A program made the position numbers and the translations under genes. A stretch of DNA of 64,000 nucleotides from Aspidapion aeneum (lineage: Eukaryota; Arthropoda; Insecta; Coleoptera; Brentidae), in the NCBI GenBank assembly GCA_963576565.1, contig OY755039.1, forward strand, positions 126,898,640-126,962,639. Reading direction: 5' to 3'. A model generated the notes under the pieces. That model did no database searches and was not told where the DNA came from. It saw only the letters and a list, made by a program, of their open reading frames with translations. Every line of letters begins with the position of its first letter. Position 1 is the first letter of the stretch. Below are positions 10,561 through 23,632 of this stretch, in pieces.

Positions 10561-11933
10561 CTAAAAATAAAGTTGAAGGTTAGTAATCTTGCATTTTTGA
10601 AAATCTGGAAAATAGTGCTTTGTTCTCAAAAGTTCTAGAAAGTTTAAAAATGCTCTAGCAAGCACGAAAATGTTTTACAAAACAGAAGTCTCAATTATTT
10701 AAAAGTTTCTTTAAAAAGTTTGAAATAGTTCTGGAAAAGTCTGAAAACGTAACAAAAATCCTGGAAAATTTTAAAAATTTACTGAAAAAGTTACGAAACG
10801 GGAATGAAATCTATTGACATATTTTGAGAAAAGTATCATTTAGATATAAGTAACATTACGTATGTAATTATGACTTAAGAAAGTTTTAGAGTTGATCTGC
10901 GCAGTAGACAATGCGACCTGGCATGGCAGGCAAAGCAAGAATTGACAGGAGGTTCGGTTCGGTTCGGTTGCTAAATGAGTTTTTCCCTTTTTAAGCAGGC
11001 TTCCCCATGGTCAGTATGACTTTTTATAATTTGGTATATATAATATTTCAATTTGATAAGAGTTTTTTCGTAATATTTATGTAATTTCGTTATATTTATA
11101 TAGAGTTTTTCTGGTGTGGTCTAATGATTTTTTTATAAATTCTTACCGGCATCCTTGATAAAAATTTAAATGTTTTGAATGTTCTTCATGAAGTATTTAA
11201 TTTCAAACTTGTTGCATGAAGATCTAGTTACATTAGTTTTTTTTGTAATTTAAAATAATAATTACTATAACATAAATGTTTTACACAATTTAATTAGATG
11301 CTTTATTTATTTCTTTTTATATTATATTCGTGCTTAGTTGGATCGAAAATTAAATGGAATATTGCTGATACGAAACGTTTCTGTGAGCAGAATTTTGAAT
11401 AACTAATTATTCAAAATTTATGAATTAATAAATTTCTAGATGATGTCAAAACTAGTTATAGTTAAGTTGCGAAATAAGGCTTTGGTTATGGTGCTAAAAA
11501 TACCAGGCATTTATATGTTTTTTTTAAACTTATTTGCCGGTCATAACACATATATTTTTTTTGTGGGCTTTTTATCCCCGAGAATAAAAGTGACAGAGTA
11601 GGGATAAAATATAAAAAACAAGAAGGAAAAGTGATAGATAACGTAAAAAAGTATAAATCAGGGTTTAGAAGTAACAGATCACGGATAAAAAGTAAGAGAC
11701 TCTAAAAACGCCTCCAATAAAAACAGATAAAAAACTCGGAAAAATGATGTATCCAAAAATGGGAAAAATAGCGATAAACCTTGTGATAAAAGTGTCTTTT
11801 TATCTTTTTACGAACTTAAAACCCCCCAGATTTTGAACAAATAAAGTATCAAAACCCTTAAACAGCATTCTACCAAGATAAATTTTTATCTAAATTTATC
11901 ATCCTATATCTTGTTTAAATTAAAAAAAAAATG
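10561..11933. other. Intron sequence with a GTGACAG/GGGATAAAA degenerate repeat
   Basis: There is no gene. 11560-11830 is a run of diverged short units around ATAAAAAGTGACAGAT and GGGATAAAA, related in reverse orientation to 46505-46700. 10955-10972 holds (GGTTC)n-like sequence. The rest shows nothing recognisable. Confidence 0.4.
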
Positions 11934-12296
11934 ATCCATGCTAGCCTATTATCACACTTCAAGTGAAGCCATGATGATATATTAGCCTTGAAAACAATTT
12001 TTTGTAAATATGTCAGAAACTAAAGCTCCTATGAAGTTTTTGGTTATAACACGAATTATTTAGCAAAATATAGTCTACTATATCCCGGAACTTTTAAAGT
12101 TTCTAATTGTCAAAAAACTGTCATTAGCATTAATGGATGTTTACCAAAATCTAATTAGCTCGTAAGAGTGTCGAACACTATTTTACAGACAGAAATAATA
12201 TACACACAAACACACATTGCTAGGATAGGTCAAAATACATCCAAAGAACACATTTTTTGCGTCGAAAATAATACCTTCTCTAGGGCTAGGAAGGTA
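11934..12296. mobile_element. TACCTTCCTAGC-type MITE, shortened copy
   Basis: It begins within the family's GCTAGCCTATTA segment, lacking the outermost TACC, and ends GGGCTAGGAAGGTA. It retains the AAGTTTTTGGTTATAACA block, the AGACAGAAATAATATACACA tract and the TACCTTCTCTAGG right part. It has lost about 150 bp compared with the 35181 copy. Confidence 0.65.
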
Positions 12297-13907
12297 AAAA
12301 AAGAAAGGACTGTATGGAAATTAAAATGGTCCCAAAGAAGTGAATAGTTTTAGGGCGGTTATCTGCACAGGATTGACCATCGAAATACCTTTCAAAAGAG
12401 GTCACTCACTCACTACTCACTCACTACTTTTTATTTAAAATTATAAGGTTGTGATCTTATGATCTTAGCTTAACATCACGATTATAGAAAATAAGTCAAA
12501 AAGTAGTATTTTTATTTTGACGTCGATATCTTATTTCGGTCAAGAGTTAGCATGGGGGCGACTCTTTACATCCGCACTGTACTATTAGAATAAATCAGTT
12601 ATTACCCAATCAAGTTTGCTCAAAAATTTTAAAAATTAACCCTAAATTAGGTGTAGGAAAAAACATTTCCATCATAAAATTGCTTTGGTGTAAAGTCAGG
12701 GTGTAATTTAAATGATGCATCAAACTTTAAAAGGTTGTAAGGTACAAAAGGTAAAAATAAGGATTTTTTTCGAATTACGTTTTTCATGAAACCTCTTTGT
12801 TTTTCAGATACAGTGTGTCAAAATTAACAAATTTTTGTTGATTTTTTGTTATATGTTCCTTAAAAATCAAAATTTTGTGGAAATATGCATTTTTTTTCAA
12901 CTAATATTACTATTTTCTGTACAAAAATCTATTACAAATTGTTTTTATAAATTTAATAGCTTATAAAAAAATCATTTTCCAAAAAAGTTGGCAAATCTAT
13001 ACGTATTGCAATATTAATTATTTGGAAAAAAGCAATAGAAGAGTTTTTTGATCACAATGGATCATAAAATTATTTGTCGTTGTTAAATTTGTGATTTCTA
13101 AAACTGACAGTTTTTCCGCATTCTTAAAACTAAACAAAAAACTTTTGATTAAAAATTATTTACTTTTTGTCTACCTACCTACCTAAACCTTTCTCACCAT
13201 CCCTTAAAGTTTATTGAAGCATTAAAATTACACCCAGGGCTTTGAAATTTAAATATAACATTTTGAAAAATTTTAAAGTACATTTTTACAGGCTATTTAG
13301 TAAAATAAATAAATTCTACTGTGCTATTTCTGAACATTGACCTTAAGAAAAAGAAACAACCCTGTGGCTGAAATCAACAATATACATCCTGTGTACGTAT
13401 ATAAAAAGTCTTGCAATATAATAATTTTCTAATATCCTTTATTATATTTTTTTATTTTATTAACTACAGAACATTCATTTATCTCAAAGAAAAAAAAGCC
13501 CTAAGTAACTGCAACTACATCATCTCCATATGTTGCTTATTAAAATGCATTGAAAACCAATGAAATATAACCTTAGGATAAAAGTTTTGCTTTATAATGT
13601 ACCTCAGCACTTTGGTAATGAATCCTGGTTTATTATCTCGAAAACTTTCATTCATAAAGACAAAGAAGTGCCCTAAACAACTGCAATTTCATCCACTCCA
13701 TCTTTAAGTCGCTTATTAGAAAACAATAGAAATAAATAAAATATAACTATAAAATTCCTGCTATTTAAGTTACATCACTTTAAGTTTAAAAATGAGCACA
13801 AACATTCTTAGAGAACTCGCAATGCCCTAAAGAACTTTAACTGCATTCTCGCCATATGTCATCTACCAAAAATCAATACAAATTATTATTAATCAATTAT
13901 AACATAC
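12297..13907. other. Intron sequence, mostly featureless
   Basis: It contains an ACTCACTC run near 12408-12428. A terminus-like block at 12703-12735 (TGTAATTTAAATGATGCATC) recurs in inverted form at 19851-19872 and near 18820, so an old unnamed element is represented. Nothing coding. Confidence 0.35.
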
Positions 13908-13977
13908 CCGGTCCTCTTTCAGGCAGTTCCTCTTCAATATATTGTTGGCCTCTACGAGGATTATCCCTGCGACCCAT
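13908..13977 (-). CDS. Rtnl1: Reticulon short-isoform first coding exon
   Basis: ATG at 13975-13977 opens 23 codons (MGRRDNPRRGQQYIEEELPE, RGP) and one base, then the donor GTATGT. It joins in phase with 10560 to give a 214-aa protein that is little more than the reticulon domain with a short charged N-terminus, the usual plan of the short ubiquitous reticulon isoform. The 180 bases upstream on the minus strand (13978-14160) are GC-richer than the surrounding intron, which fits a 5' UTR and promoter. The exon is too short to be seen by ORF length alone. Confidence 0.88.
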
Positions 13978-14400
13978 TTTTAATTAATAATTTTGTGGTT
14001 GTAGTGTGTTAAAAACCAAAAACAGGCCACTAAAGTCCCGATCCGCACCGCAGACTTACAAGAAAAGAGACAACCACACGCTTCCACAAGGGACAACACG
14101 AAAAAACGTTCTTAAAGTCCTGCCAAGAAATCGCCTACCTGTTTCTTAAGTAAGTGGTTTTCTAGTGTGTGATAGAAAGAGACAAAGAGTAAGATTAGTG
14201 TTGTCTTATCTGCACCGGTTTTTTTATTTTAATTTGATTACGTATCCGACAACTGGCTTGTATTGGGTTCCACCGCATCGTGTAAAACTGCCTCGTGGCA
14301 TCTCGCATTTATATCTGACTTTGCAGTTTTGCTGCGCATTGGATTATACTGTGGACGATATTAAAAAACCGTATTAGCGTTGATTGGATTTGGTGTTTTG
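13978..14400 (-). promoter_or_regulatory. Candidate promoter and 5' UTR of the short reticulon isoform
   Basis: This stretch immediately upstream of the short-isoform ATG has clearly higher GC than the flanking intron and no recognised repeat. A transcription start for the short isoform must lie here or upstream, but I see no convincing TATA box or initiator. The small plus-strand open frame at 14165-14377 is unsupported. Placement rests on context only. Confidence 0.4.
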
Positions 14401-14937
14401 TGGATTGGATTATTTGTATTTTATCAAGATTGTCTATACAGGGCAATTTAACATTTGAAAATCGGTTAATTATCATACGAGATAACGTTATTTTTGTTCG
14501 CGGTCGACTCTCAAAAAGTTAATTTTTATTAAGCAAAAAATTTTTTTTATTGATTTATTTTATAATAATATATTGATTTTTTATGCTTCTTACTTACGAC
14601 AAAATCTAAAAATAAGTTTAAAAATTTAAATAGGAGGAGTTTAAATTTAAAATTAACAAAAAAAGTTTTGAAAAAAATGATCACACAGAACATATGCCTA
14701 TTGAAATGTTTTAACTTATTTTTAGGTTCTGACACAACTTTAAAGCATAAAAATTCAATTTATGATAAAATAAATCAATTTAAATAATTTTTTTTGCTTG
14801 ATAAAAAATTGACTTTTTTTTGAACCGCGAAGAAAAATAAACATATCTCCTAGGCTAATTTCCTAGGACCGATTTTAAAAATTTAAAATGTGTTGTATAG
14901 AGAGTCAAAATACCTTTCAAAAGACGAAATACATGGC
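14401..14937. other. Intron sequence without recognised features
   Basis: Extremely AT-rich, no repeat or coding signal seen. Confidence 0.35.
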
Positions 14938-15590
14938 CCCCCTTCCAATTTAAACATTTTGATGTTATGTCAAATTATTGACATTAGGTTAGTTTGACAT
15001 AACTGTCACTTAGCTCAAATATCCTCAAAAAAAGTCCTATTAAATAGGCTATTAAAAAAAATTGTTCAAAAGTTAGAGGGAGAGTCTATTTAGGTCCGCA
15101 CTGTATAGGTGAGAAGCAGCATACCGCATCATACCAGAAAATACTCCCCCTTTACCGCTCTGCAACCACTGCAGTAACCATATTTTGAAGATAGTTACTG
15201 AAGCATGGCAGAGTGGTACAGGAGTATTTTCTTGGATAGTGTGGTATGTTGTTTCTCACTTATGAACCCCCTTCCAATTTAAACATTTTGATGTTATGTC
15301 AAATTATTGACATTAGGTTAGTTTGACATAACCGTCACTTAGCTCAAATATCCTCAAAAAAAGTCCTATTAAAATGGCTATTAAAAAAATTTTTGTTCAA
15401 AAGTTAGAGGAAGAGTCTATTTAGGTCCGCACTGTATAGGTGAGAAGCAGCATACCGCATCATACCAGAAAATACTCCCCCTTTACTGCTCTGCAACCAC
15501 TGCAGTAACCATATTTTGAAGATAGTTACTGAAGTATAGCAGAGTGGTACAGGAGTATTTTCTTGGATAGTGTGGTATGTTGTTTCTCAC
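14938..15590. repeat. Tandem duplication (period 329 bp) containing two hairpin MITEs
   Basis: Two nearly identical copies (14941-15269 and 15270-15590) begin CCTTCCAATTTAAACATTTT. The second half of each copy (about 15110-15262 and 15438-15590) is a ~150-bp hairpin with ~70-bp arms, GTGAGAAGCAGCATACCGCA against GTGAGAAACAACATACCACA. So a MITE and its flank were duplicated together. Only a few substitutions separate the copies, hence recent. Confidence 0.8.
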
Positions 15591-16712
15591 TTATAAAAAA
15601 AATAGGATGAGACTAGTTAGGCTTAAAATGTGCGCAAAAAACAGCTTCTTTCAACAAAATGAACCATTTTCACACACACTTTTTCTAAGTTATAGCTCTA
15701 AAATCAACTTTGTAGAAGATGATGGGCGCCGAAGTTGGCAAAAATTATTTTTATGTATTTTACGCGAAAACTGTAGGTAAGTGATAGAGAAAGATGTAAT
15801 TTACGAGAAATGTTTAGTACATGATTCATTGCAATTTGTCTCTATAGATTATTGATCTACAACCACACGTTTTGAAGATAAATTTGGTAAAAGTATATAA
15901 ACTGCTCAAAAATTGAAGTGTCACCCCATTTTTTTGGACATTTTTAAAGTAAATTTATTCCTAAACGAAACGGTCAATGCCCATACTATTTTCTATGTGA
16001 TATAGCTTCGATTATCCTCTTTTAATGTTTGGTTTCTTTGTTGTCCTGCGCTTGACAGATAGCTTCACAGGGTGGCTACAACGCAAGTGTAACTAAAGTG
16101 CGAAAGTTTGCACGGTTACCATTTCCCGTACGATTTTTTTCAAAAAAATTTTCATGTTACAAAATGACAGTCAGCTAAAGGCAAAAAAAGCTATTTCTCA
16201 GTTTTTTAAATTTCTCTTTAGTTTCCGAGATATGATTTTTTTTCATAAAATTGTACTTCTCTGATTTTTAGTTTGACGTTTCTACCCGGTTTAACCTATA
16301 GCCACCAAATTTGCTATGAGGCAACCCAAGTATTGACCTTTTCAAACCTTGCACGCCATTGTACCCTAGATGACCACTGAGCACAATCAGGGGCGTACAA
16401 AAATAATTTTTCATAATTTCTCTTTTTTATGCCTAAACCTGAGTTTCACCTTCTGTAGGTGATCTGATATCAACTCTAGGTAAGTGCAAAACAGGTTTTA
16501 TTGAAGTTTGAACATTTATGCTGAGACGGTTTTCTCATTTTTGTTAAAATATCACCAGTGGCGTCAGGATGATTTTTTGTAAAAATGTCAGTTGTTTGTT
16601 AAAGTCCATGGATTCAAACGAATTTTCTCACTACACTAGATGATTTTGCTGTTGCCTCAGTAAAAATCGTAGAGCAGAGCTTATGCCACGTTTGCCCTCT
16701 GATTTAGGTTGG

Positions 16713-16770
<58 letters not shown>

Positions 16771-18940
16771 GTAGATCTCTTATGTGAATAAAATAAATAT
16801 AAAACAGTTTTAAAAACGTTACAAACTTTAATGAATACAAAATAAAACTATGTTGCAATTTACAAATTGTTACAAGACTTTTCTTATGACCTATAAAACA
16901 AACAAGACCCAAAATATTAAAATAAAACTTTAACTTACCAAAATAACAAACTTCAAAATATTCTTTAAAAATAAAAATCTTATGTTTCTTTACTGACAAT
17001 TAATTTTAGAGGTTTTAGTTAAATTCAACAAAACTTAGAATGTAACTACCGACTTGTCTTCTCAAAGTTTGGGTTTTTATAAAGGGTCGGTTGGACCTAA
17101 ATAATCCATTATCCCCTCTTTGAAGAGCTTGGAGGAACCAAGTCAGTGGCGTTGCTGATAATCCTAAAATTTACTTTACATTCTAGCTAATGAGCTAAAC
17201 AAGATAAGCTAAACAAAAACAGAGATAAAACACATTTTATAGACAACATTTTCTTATCTCACAGTTTTTCCATGTCCAATCACTTTAAAGGGAAAACCCT
17301 CTCGCTACTTGCTGTATCCCCACGCTCAACCATTACGACTCCCACTCTAGACTTTTCAATAGTTTTTCTCGCCATAACCATCTGCTGTGTGGTAGGCGGC
17401 AACCAAATGTTTTCTATTTTGGAGGGAGGCGGAACCACTTTCTCATCTTAACAGAACCATAATTGTGTTTGTCGCTTTTCCAAGATGGTTTCGTACAGTG
17501 GCACAGTCAGGGGTTATTTGCATTCCTGACAATATCTCACAAACGAAAGTTTTAAGAGTTGAAAAAAACTGAAATGTGAAATGCGTTGAAACCAGAAATG
17601 TTATGTTTTGTTTGTGCTTGTAGTTTTGAGCATTTTAGGGTATCTGACCACTAATAATTATGAGTGTAGGATTTTTAGGTCACCTAAATTATAATAACAA
17701 TGTACTTTTCAAACTTACTCGATTCAACAATCTAGAACCTTCTTATTTTTTGGCCGATCTCGACCATTGATCAGCATTATTGAAAAGGATAGGATTTTAT
17801 AGGTAAATATTAATTTGCTCCAGTGGCACACACTAAAATTTTGCAGGGTGGGTCAAAAATACACACATATTTTTAAAAATTTTCGCACTTTTGAATCATT
17901 AAGAAATGTCAATTTGGACATTAAATTTGTAAATTTTTAGGTCTTATATTTCCAAAATGTCAAAACAAAAGTTTTTGAGTAATGGACAATTAAAAAATTC
18001 TTATTTTTTTGTCCACAATGTTTGTTAGATTTGGTCAAATTTAAAGCTTTCTCTTTTTAAAAGTTTAAAACGATACATTTTACTAGAAATAGCTTAAGTA
18101 GTTTCCGAAATTAGCGGTAATAAAAAGAGCCCTGTTCCATTTATGTGTTGATGATTATAAATATGCATAAAAGTTAAAACAATTTTGCACAATTGCAAAA
18201 AATGCTTGAACTGAATGTAATAAGATTTTAGTTAGACAAAAAATATCTTTCTTTTTCAATTTTAACAATAATTTAAAGGTTAACAGTTAGTTTTATTTAT
18301 AGGCAACCGCTACTACTGAGTTAAAACGATTAGATAATCAAACCTCAACGTGGCTTTAGATATTTTTCACTTACTCTTTATATTACGGATTATTTTCCAA
18401 ATTTTTAAAATCAATTAACGCTAAATGGACCAATCGCTTTAGGAAAACTAATTGGGCGTTGAGGTATTTGAATCGCCTCAATCCATCGATTACTGAACTA
18501 ATTTTCCACACACGCACTTCTCAAAAAAAGTCTAACGTCACTCCGCGGGCGTGTTTCAGTCACGACTCACTTAATTTTGCTCGCGATTTGACGAGCTTAG
18601 GGTTTCTGGAATTGTGGTAGGTTACAAGAGTCAGATTCTTTTATCGCGGTCTTTAACAATTTCCATAAAATTTCGAAATGTGTATTGAGCCGATAGTGTG
18701 AGTTGGACGGTATTCCTCAGTGGTGCCGTGCTTTTAAATGTCATTTGTCTCTTAAAATGGACTATTTAAAATTGTAAAATAGGAAAGGCTTGCAAATTTG
18801 TCAACTCTTTATATAAGATGTAATTTATACAATGCATCAAACTTTAAGGGTTGGCATGGAAAGTCAAAAGTAGACAAAAAGTTTAAATAGCTTTTGCTTA
18901 AAAGTTTTTTGTTTTGCAAGTTTAAGCCTTTGTCATCAGG
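15591..18940. other. Intron sequence, mostly unassigned, one AT microsatellite and one GC-richer patch
   Basis: (AT)n runs at about 16717-16767. Two CAGTGGCGT motifs (about 16556 and 17151) resemble termini of hAT-like elements but have no clear partners. 18520-18740 is unusually GC-rich for the intron (CTCCGCGGGCGTGTTTCAGT and around) and could be an old promoter or exon, without any open frame to support it. Other open frames are low-complexity. Confidence 0.35.
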
Positions 18941-18962
18941 GGAAAACTGAATTTTAAAAATG

Positions 18963-19000
18963 ACAAATTTGACAATGTCATTTGACATTGTCAAATTTGT
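18963..19000. repeat. 38-bp near-perfect palindrome
   Basis: ACAAATTTGACAATGTCA is followed by two bases and its exact complement TGACATTGTCAAATTTGT. It lies just outside the MITE at 19141 and inside sequence related to 12700-12830. It may be two abutting copies of one element's terminus. Confidence 0.75.
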
Positions 19001-19140
19001 AATTCATTTATGAAAAAATGTTCTATTGCTTTTTTCCAAAATTATTAAGGAGATACAGTGTAACTAAATAACATTTGTAATAGGTTTTAGTTTCAGAGCC
19101 ATTAAATTAACTAAAATAAATGGATCCATGACAGATCTGA

Positions 19141-19587
19141 TACCTTTCTAGCTAGCCTATTAGCACACTTCATGATATTATATCAGCATTGAAAACATTT
19201 TTTTTGTAAATATCTCAGAAAGCTCTCTCTTTCTCACTCTCTCTCTCTCTCTTTCTCGAAGTTTTTGGTTACAACACAAATTATGGAGCATAATATAATT
19301 TTAATAGTATATTCCGAAAACCGCAGATTAATATGATGCTCCGTTAAAAAGTTAGCATTAAATTAACACACTATTTTACCTGAAAATTTTATGAAAATCG
19401 GTTTAACGGTTTAGAATTTATCGTGTTACAGACAGAAGTAATATACACACAGACAGACATCATGACGATTTTGCTAAGATAGATCAAAATAGACTCAAAT
19501 AACACATTTTCTGCGTTATCTAAAAAAAAAAAATTTTCGTGGACAATTATACCTTCTCTAGCCAGGGCTACGCGAACTAGGAAGGTA
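19141..19587. mobile_element. TACCTTCCTAGC-type MITE
   Basis: It begins TACCTTTCTAGCTAGCC and ends AACTAGGAAGGTA. It carries a short (CT)n tract (about 19215-19250), AAAATCGGTTTAACGGTTT, the ACACAGACAGACATCATGAC tract and the family's right part. Confidence 0.75.
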
Positions 19588-21554
19588 AAAATTTGAGATA
19601 TATTATATTATTGTGCGTATTTAAAGGCTCCTTAATAATTACAGAGCATAGTAATACTATTATTTTTGGTAATAATATTGAGTATTTTTTTGTTCTTAAA
19701 TAATTTTAACATTTAATTATTATCTTTATTGTTTTGCATAATTTCACAAAATTTCGATTGTCTGTTGTCATTTTCAAGAACGCGATAACAAAAAATCGAA
19801 AAAAATTGTTAACTTTGAGCCTATGTATCTAAAAAACAAAGAGGTTTGTTTGGTGCATCATTTAAATTACAGCCTGTATACATAGCGTCTATTAAAGTTA
19901 GTGTGGATCAAAATGAGTATTAGTCGGGTTATTATTAATATAAAAACAATATCAAATGGTGACAAAAGTAATAAAAACAATGTTGGTTTTCGCCTTTGTA
20001 AAACGTAAATTTTCGAATCTCGGACTAAGTTTAACCAAGCCTAGAAACTTAATAGATTAAGAGACTGAGAAAAAATAATAACACAAAAGAAAACTGAACA
20101 AGAGGTGCTGATTGAGTTGGAAAAAAGTACTCATTAAAAAACAAAAAATTGTACTGGTGAAACAAAAAGCAGCGAATAAGTTATTTAAGAATCAGTAAAA
20201 TTCTAAAGGTGAAAATTAATGAAGTGAAATTGCTCCGAATGAATAAAAACTGAGATAGAAATAAAGCTCGCTTAAACCTATTGTTTTAATTGATATACAT
20301 AGCAGTTGTTGTTTAAAAAAGGTTCAGTTTATACTTATACGGCATGTTTTATTTTATTGGAGACGTACCAAAGTTAAAGTTCAATGTCCTCGGTAACAAA
20401 CGTAGTAAGAAAAAAAACAAACAATTTAAATTAAACGTCCTCAGAAGGCTTTAGGTTTTTCAAAGGATAACGCACGGCGACCATGGGATCATAGGGCTTT
20501 TTTGTATATCGTAGAGGTTATAATTAATAACAAACTTTAAATTGGACAACATCTTGTACGTATTATTGATTGCGAGATATTAGCGTTGAAATATGGACTT
20601 TTTCGTGACTTTTTTTATACGATATGCTGATGTTTTTACATTAAAATAATAGGAATTTCCCTGAAACAACATTAGGAGATTTTTGTAAGTTGCAGTTAAC
20701 CTATAAACATTTGTGACTGACGTAATTCTTCAGGAGAAAAGTCGCGATAAAGTTCACTTTTCAACGCTTATATCTTACAAACCGAAATCCGTACAAGATT
20801 TCGTACAATTTATCTCAACGTCCTCTGACCAATGGTTTTCAATGGGTTCTAATAAAGTTTAAGTTTCAAGTTTTTGTGCATTTTTAACAAAAACTATTTA
20901 CAAGTTATTTCTACTTATACTGAATTCTCTCTTCAGCCAGAGCCACTTCATATCAAAACTAAATTACACGGTCATTAATGACAACAATTCAAGACACACA
21001 AAACACAATTTCAAGCAGTTAATGTCTTATTCGTTTAATGTTATGCCATTTATGAATAATATAGGGGAGTTCGAATATGGGATGTTAGTGGTCGATCCGT
21101 TTGATTCGTTCTTTAAAATGATTGATTCGATCAAACGACATCAAGATCACAATAGACTGTCGCTCACAGACGTTGTATTGACCCTGAAATGTCAATAAAG
21201 TCGGGATGTAAATGTGGTTTTCCAAAAGCCACTCTAGGTTAACAAGGGAACTGATCAAACCAAACTTACGGGTCTTTCGATCCATGGCTTTAAAAATGCG
21301 ATCGGTGAAGTTCATGATATATTTTTTCATCGTTTCGAATATAAACTATAGAGGTATAGATGTAAGCTTAAAGCGCGTTCTTTATTTTTAATTTTATGGG
21401 ATAGCAGTGTGTCGGTTTATTGAAAGACTGGTATATTCCCAGTGGATCCGGGATGATGCGAGATGGCAATGCGTTGCGAATTACCGGGACAGCTGGAAAA
21501 ATTAGTTGTTAATATTTTGTTGAATCGACATTATCATTTGGCGGTAGCACCATC
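19588..21554. other. Intron sequence, unassigned
   Basis: 19790-19872 matches 12700-12830 in inverse orientation. 20350-20900 has a somewhat different composition (GTTTTTCAAAGGATAACGC, ACAAACCGAAATCCGTACAA) and may be an old unclassified repeat. The minus-strand frame at 21085-21330 lies downstream of the LINE remnant and may be its decayed tail, but I cannot align it to any family from memory. Confidence 0.35.
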
Positions 21555-22130
21555 TTCCAAAAGCTGCTCGTTTTTTCATTTATTTAGATATTTGTATTGT
21601 GACAATCGTTCAAGTAGTGTTGCTATAGATACTCAGATTTCCAACGATGTTTGAATTCTTTGTTACAATCATATATTTAAGATTCAACTTAAGTAATATT
21701 TCTAGGTTGTCAGTTGTGGCAAATGAGGTATCATAGGCATATCGTAGGTTGTTCGAAACCTCACTATAATTAGCCTTTCTTTGTAGTCAATTAAAGGTTC
21801 AATAAATATTGCTTTACTGTTTATTAAACAGAAGTTCTTAGTAGTTTACCTTCCCTAATACCTGTTTTTCAATGCTAACTATCTGTTTGAATCCAAATAA
21901 GATTACTATAATTTTTATATTTTTGTTATCAATGTTCTCGTCTTTGAGTACCTTTATGCATTTTTTGTGTTTAACGGTATCAAATGCTTTCTAGAAATCA
22001 ACAAACCAAACCAATAAGACAGTGTGGTTTATATTAAGACACCCTGAGGTTAGAACGTTTGCAGCAAACAAAGCTTTTCTGGGGCCTGGGCATTTCGGAA
22101 GTCTATCCGATTGTAACCTATTATGGCGTT
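21555..22130 (-). pseudogene. Decayed non-LTR (LINE) reverse transcriptase fragment
   Basis: Read on the minus strand with several stops and frameshifts, the fragment gives VDF-stop-KAFDTVKHKKCI, KVLKDENIDNKNIKIIVILF and later NNLRYAYDTSFA. These correspond to the DFxKAFDxVxH block and the catalytic YADD box (here YAYD, so the second catalytic position is lost). After the box, LKLNLKYMIVTKNSNI matches the typical post-YADD region. About 190 aa equivalent of the palm domain is present. The family is a LINE of the type with KAFD and RYADDT motifs; the clade is not assigned. Confidence 0.75.
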
Positions 22131-23632
22131 TATTTTTATAAATATTCTTTGCCATAGTTGTGGTATGTTGTCACTGGAATTGCCTTGAACAGTTCTACAT
22201 TATTTTCAATATTACAAATACGCTCAACTAGACGTAAAATATTTTGAACAAACATTTGAGAGACAATTGCGAAAATTAAATTATTAAGAAATTGATACTG
22301 CTTTACGTCCTCATTTAAATCAATTAAACACTCCCTTTTAAATGGAACAAACTATCGTGGATCCATTATTGTTCTTAGTCTTTGTTGACAATGGAAATAA
22401 AATTATGAACGATAAACTAACAGGGTATAAAACTAAAGGAACAAAGAGAACAAATATTAATGTCAATGACAAAATTATTGATGCTTCGTCGACTATGGTA
22501 AGGCCTTCGATTGTGTGATTTCTAGGAAACTTTGGATAGTTTGTTCGAAAACACGAAGTCATAAACATAGAGGAAGATCTGCACTAATTGGATCAAACCA
22601 AATAAATTATACTGGCCATACATTTTCAAGATTCAATTTATATTTCGATATCAATAACATATGCAAAAATGCAAAAGATTTGAATTAGCCCTGGTAGAAA
22701 ATTAGTGTCTAGTCAAAAGCTGGCAACGTTCCCACAATATACGGATTCCAATAGACTTTTGTTCTATATTTGCGGCGATATTAACATGGCGTGTATACAT
22801 ATGTACACACTCTTTTATGTGGATCAATGCCGACCTTTTTTACAGCATCAGCAACAAATGTCAAAGGGGGACAATGCACTATTGTTGTAAATTGCTGGAA
22901 TTTTTTAAAAATTAACAAAATAAAATAAATAAATGTGGATAAACGATAAAAAAATAAACAAAAATTGGAGTGTTAGATTGCTAGATATTTTTCTCTAGTT
23001 GCAGGGTGTGAATGCCCTTGCATTCTTCTTCTAGGGTTTGATGATAACTCTCTGGAAAAGGCTAGTTCTGATAGGTTGAGGTGAGTCAGTTGCCAACCAT
23101 AAATATTTCTTTATTGAATTTTTTCTGAGTTGGTTGCACCTTTAATAAAAACTCGAATGCATTGGATTTAAAGCGGAAACTCTCTAGAGGCTTTTAATAC
23201 AATGATTTTTAGGAGTTTCCAAGAGAGCTTTCGGAAAAATATCTAGGATAATCAATAAAACTATAAAACATTAGAAGCAAAATCTAAAATGTATTTGATA
23301 ATAGTAGAACGCTAGTAGCCTCCAAATATAGTTCGTTTCACCCAAGTTTTATGTAGAAAAACGGGGCAAAATTGTAGGGGGAAACCACCACTTTTCTAGG
23401 GTATAAGGAAGGACATAGTTTTAATGACTTGGTCAAAACGTTTTTGTTTTTATGTATAGGATAAGAGATTGATGAGATAATGTGTTCAGGTAATTCCTGG
23501 GGAAAAGGGTTGTTCTGCACTATAACTGTAACATTTGCAAAAAGACCAAGATATGTATTTATTTCGTATTTTTAAAAGACCCTTTTTAATAAAAGTGGAA
23601 CTAGATTTGGTTTTCTCACACAAATTTGTATC
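22131..23632. other. Intron sequence, unassigned
   Basis: The plus-strand reading near 22760-22790 gives YICGDINMA, faintly like the GDFN motif of LINE endonucleases, but without other motifs. Open frames at 22338-22568 and 23338-23520 show no recognisable domains. No repeat boundaries found. Confidence 0.3.

Noticed and set aside
16631..16999. 122-codon minus-strand frame
   Set aside because: It reads through an (AT)n run (YIYIYI...) and AT-rich intron; no domain or start context.
22690..22890. LINE endonuclease from the GDINMA motif
   Set aside because: Only one weak motif, on the strand opposite the reverse transcriptase remnant; no supporting residues.
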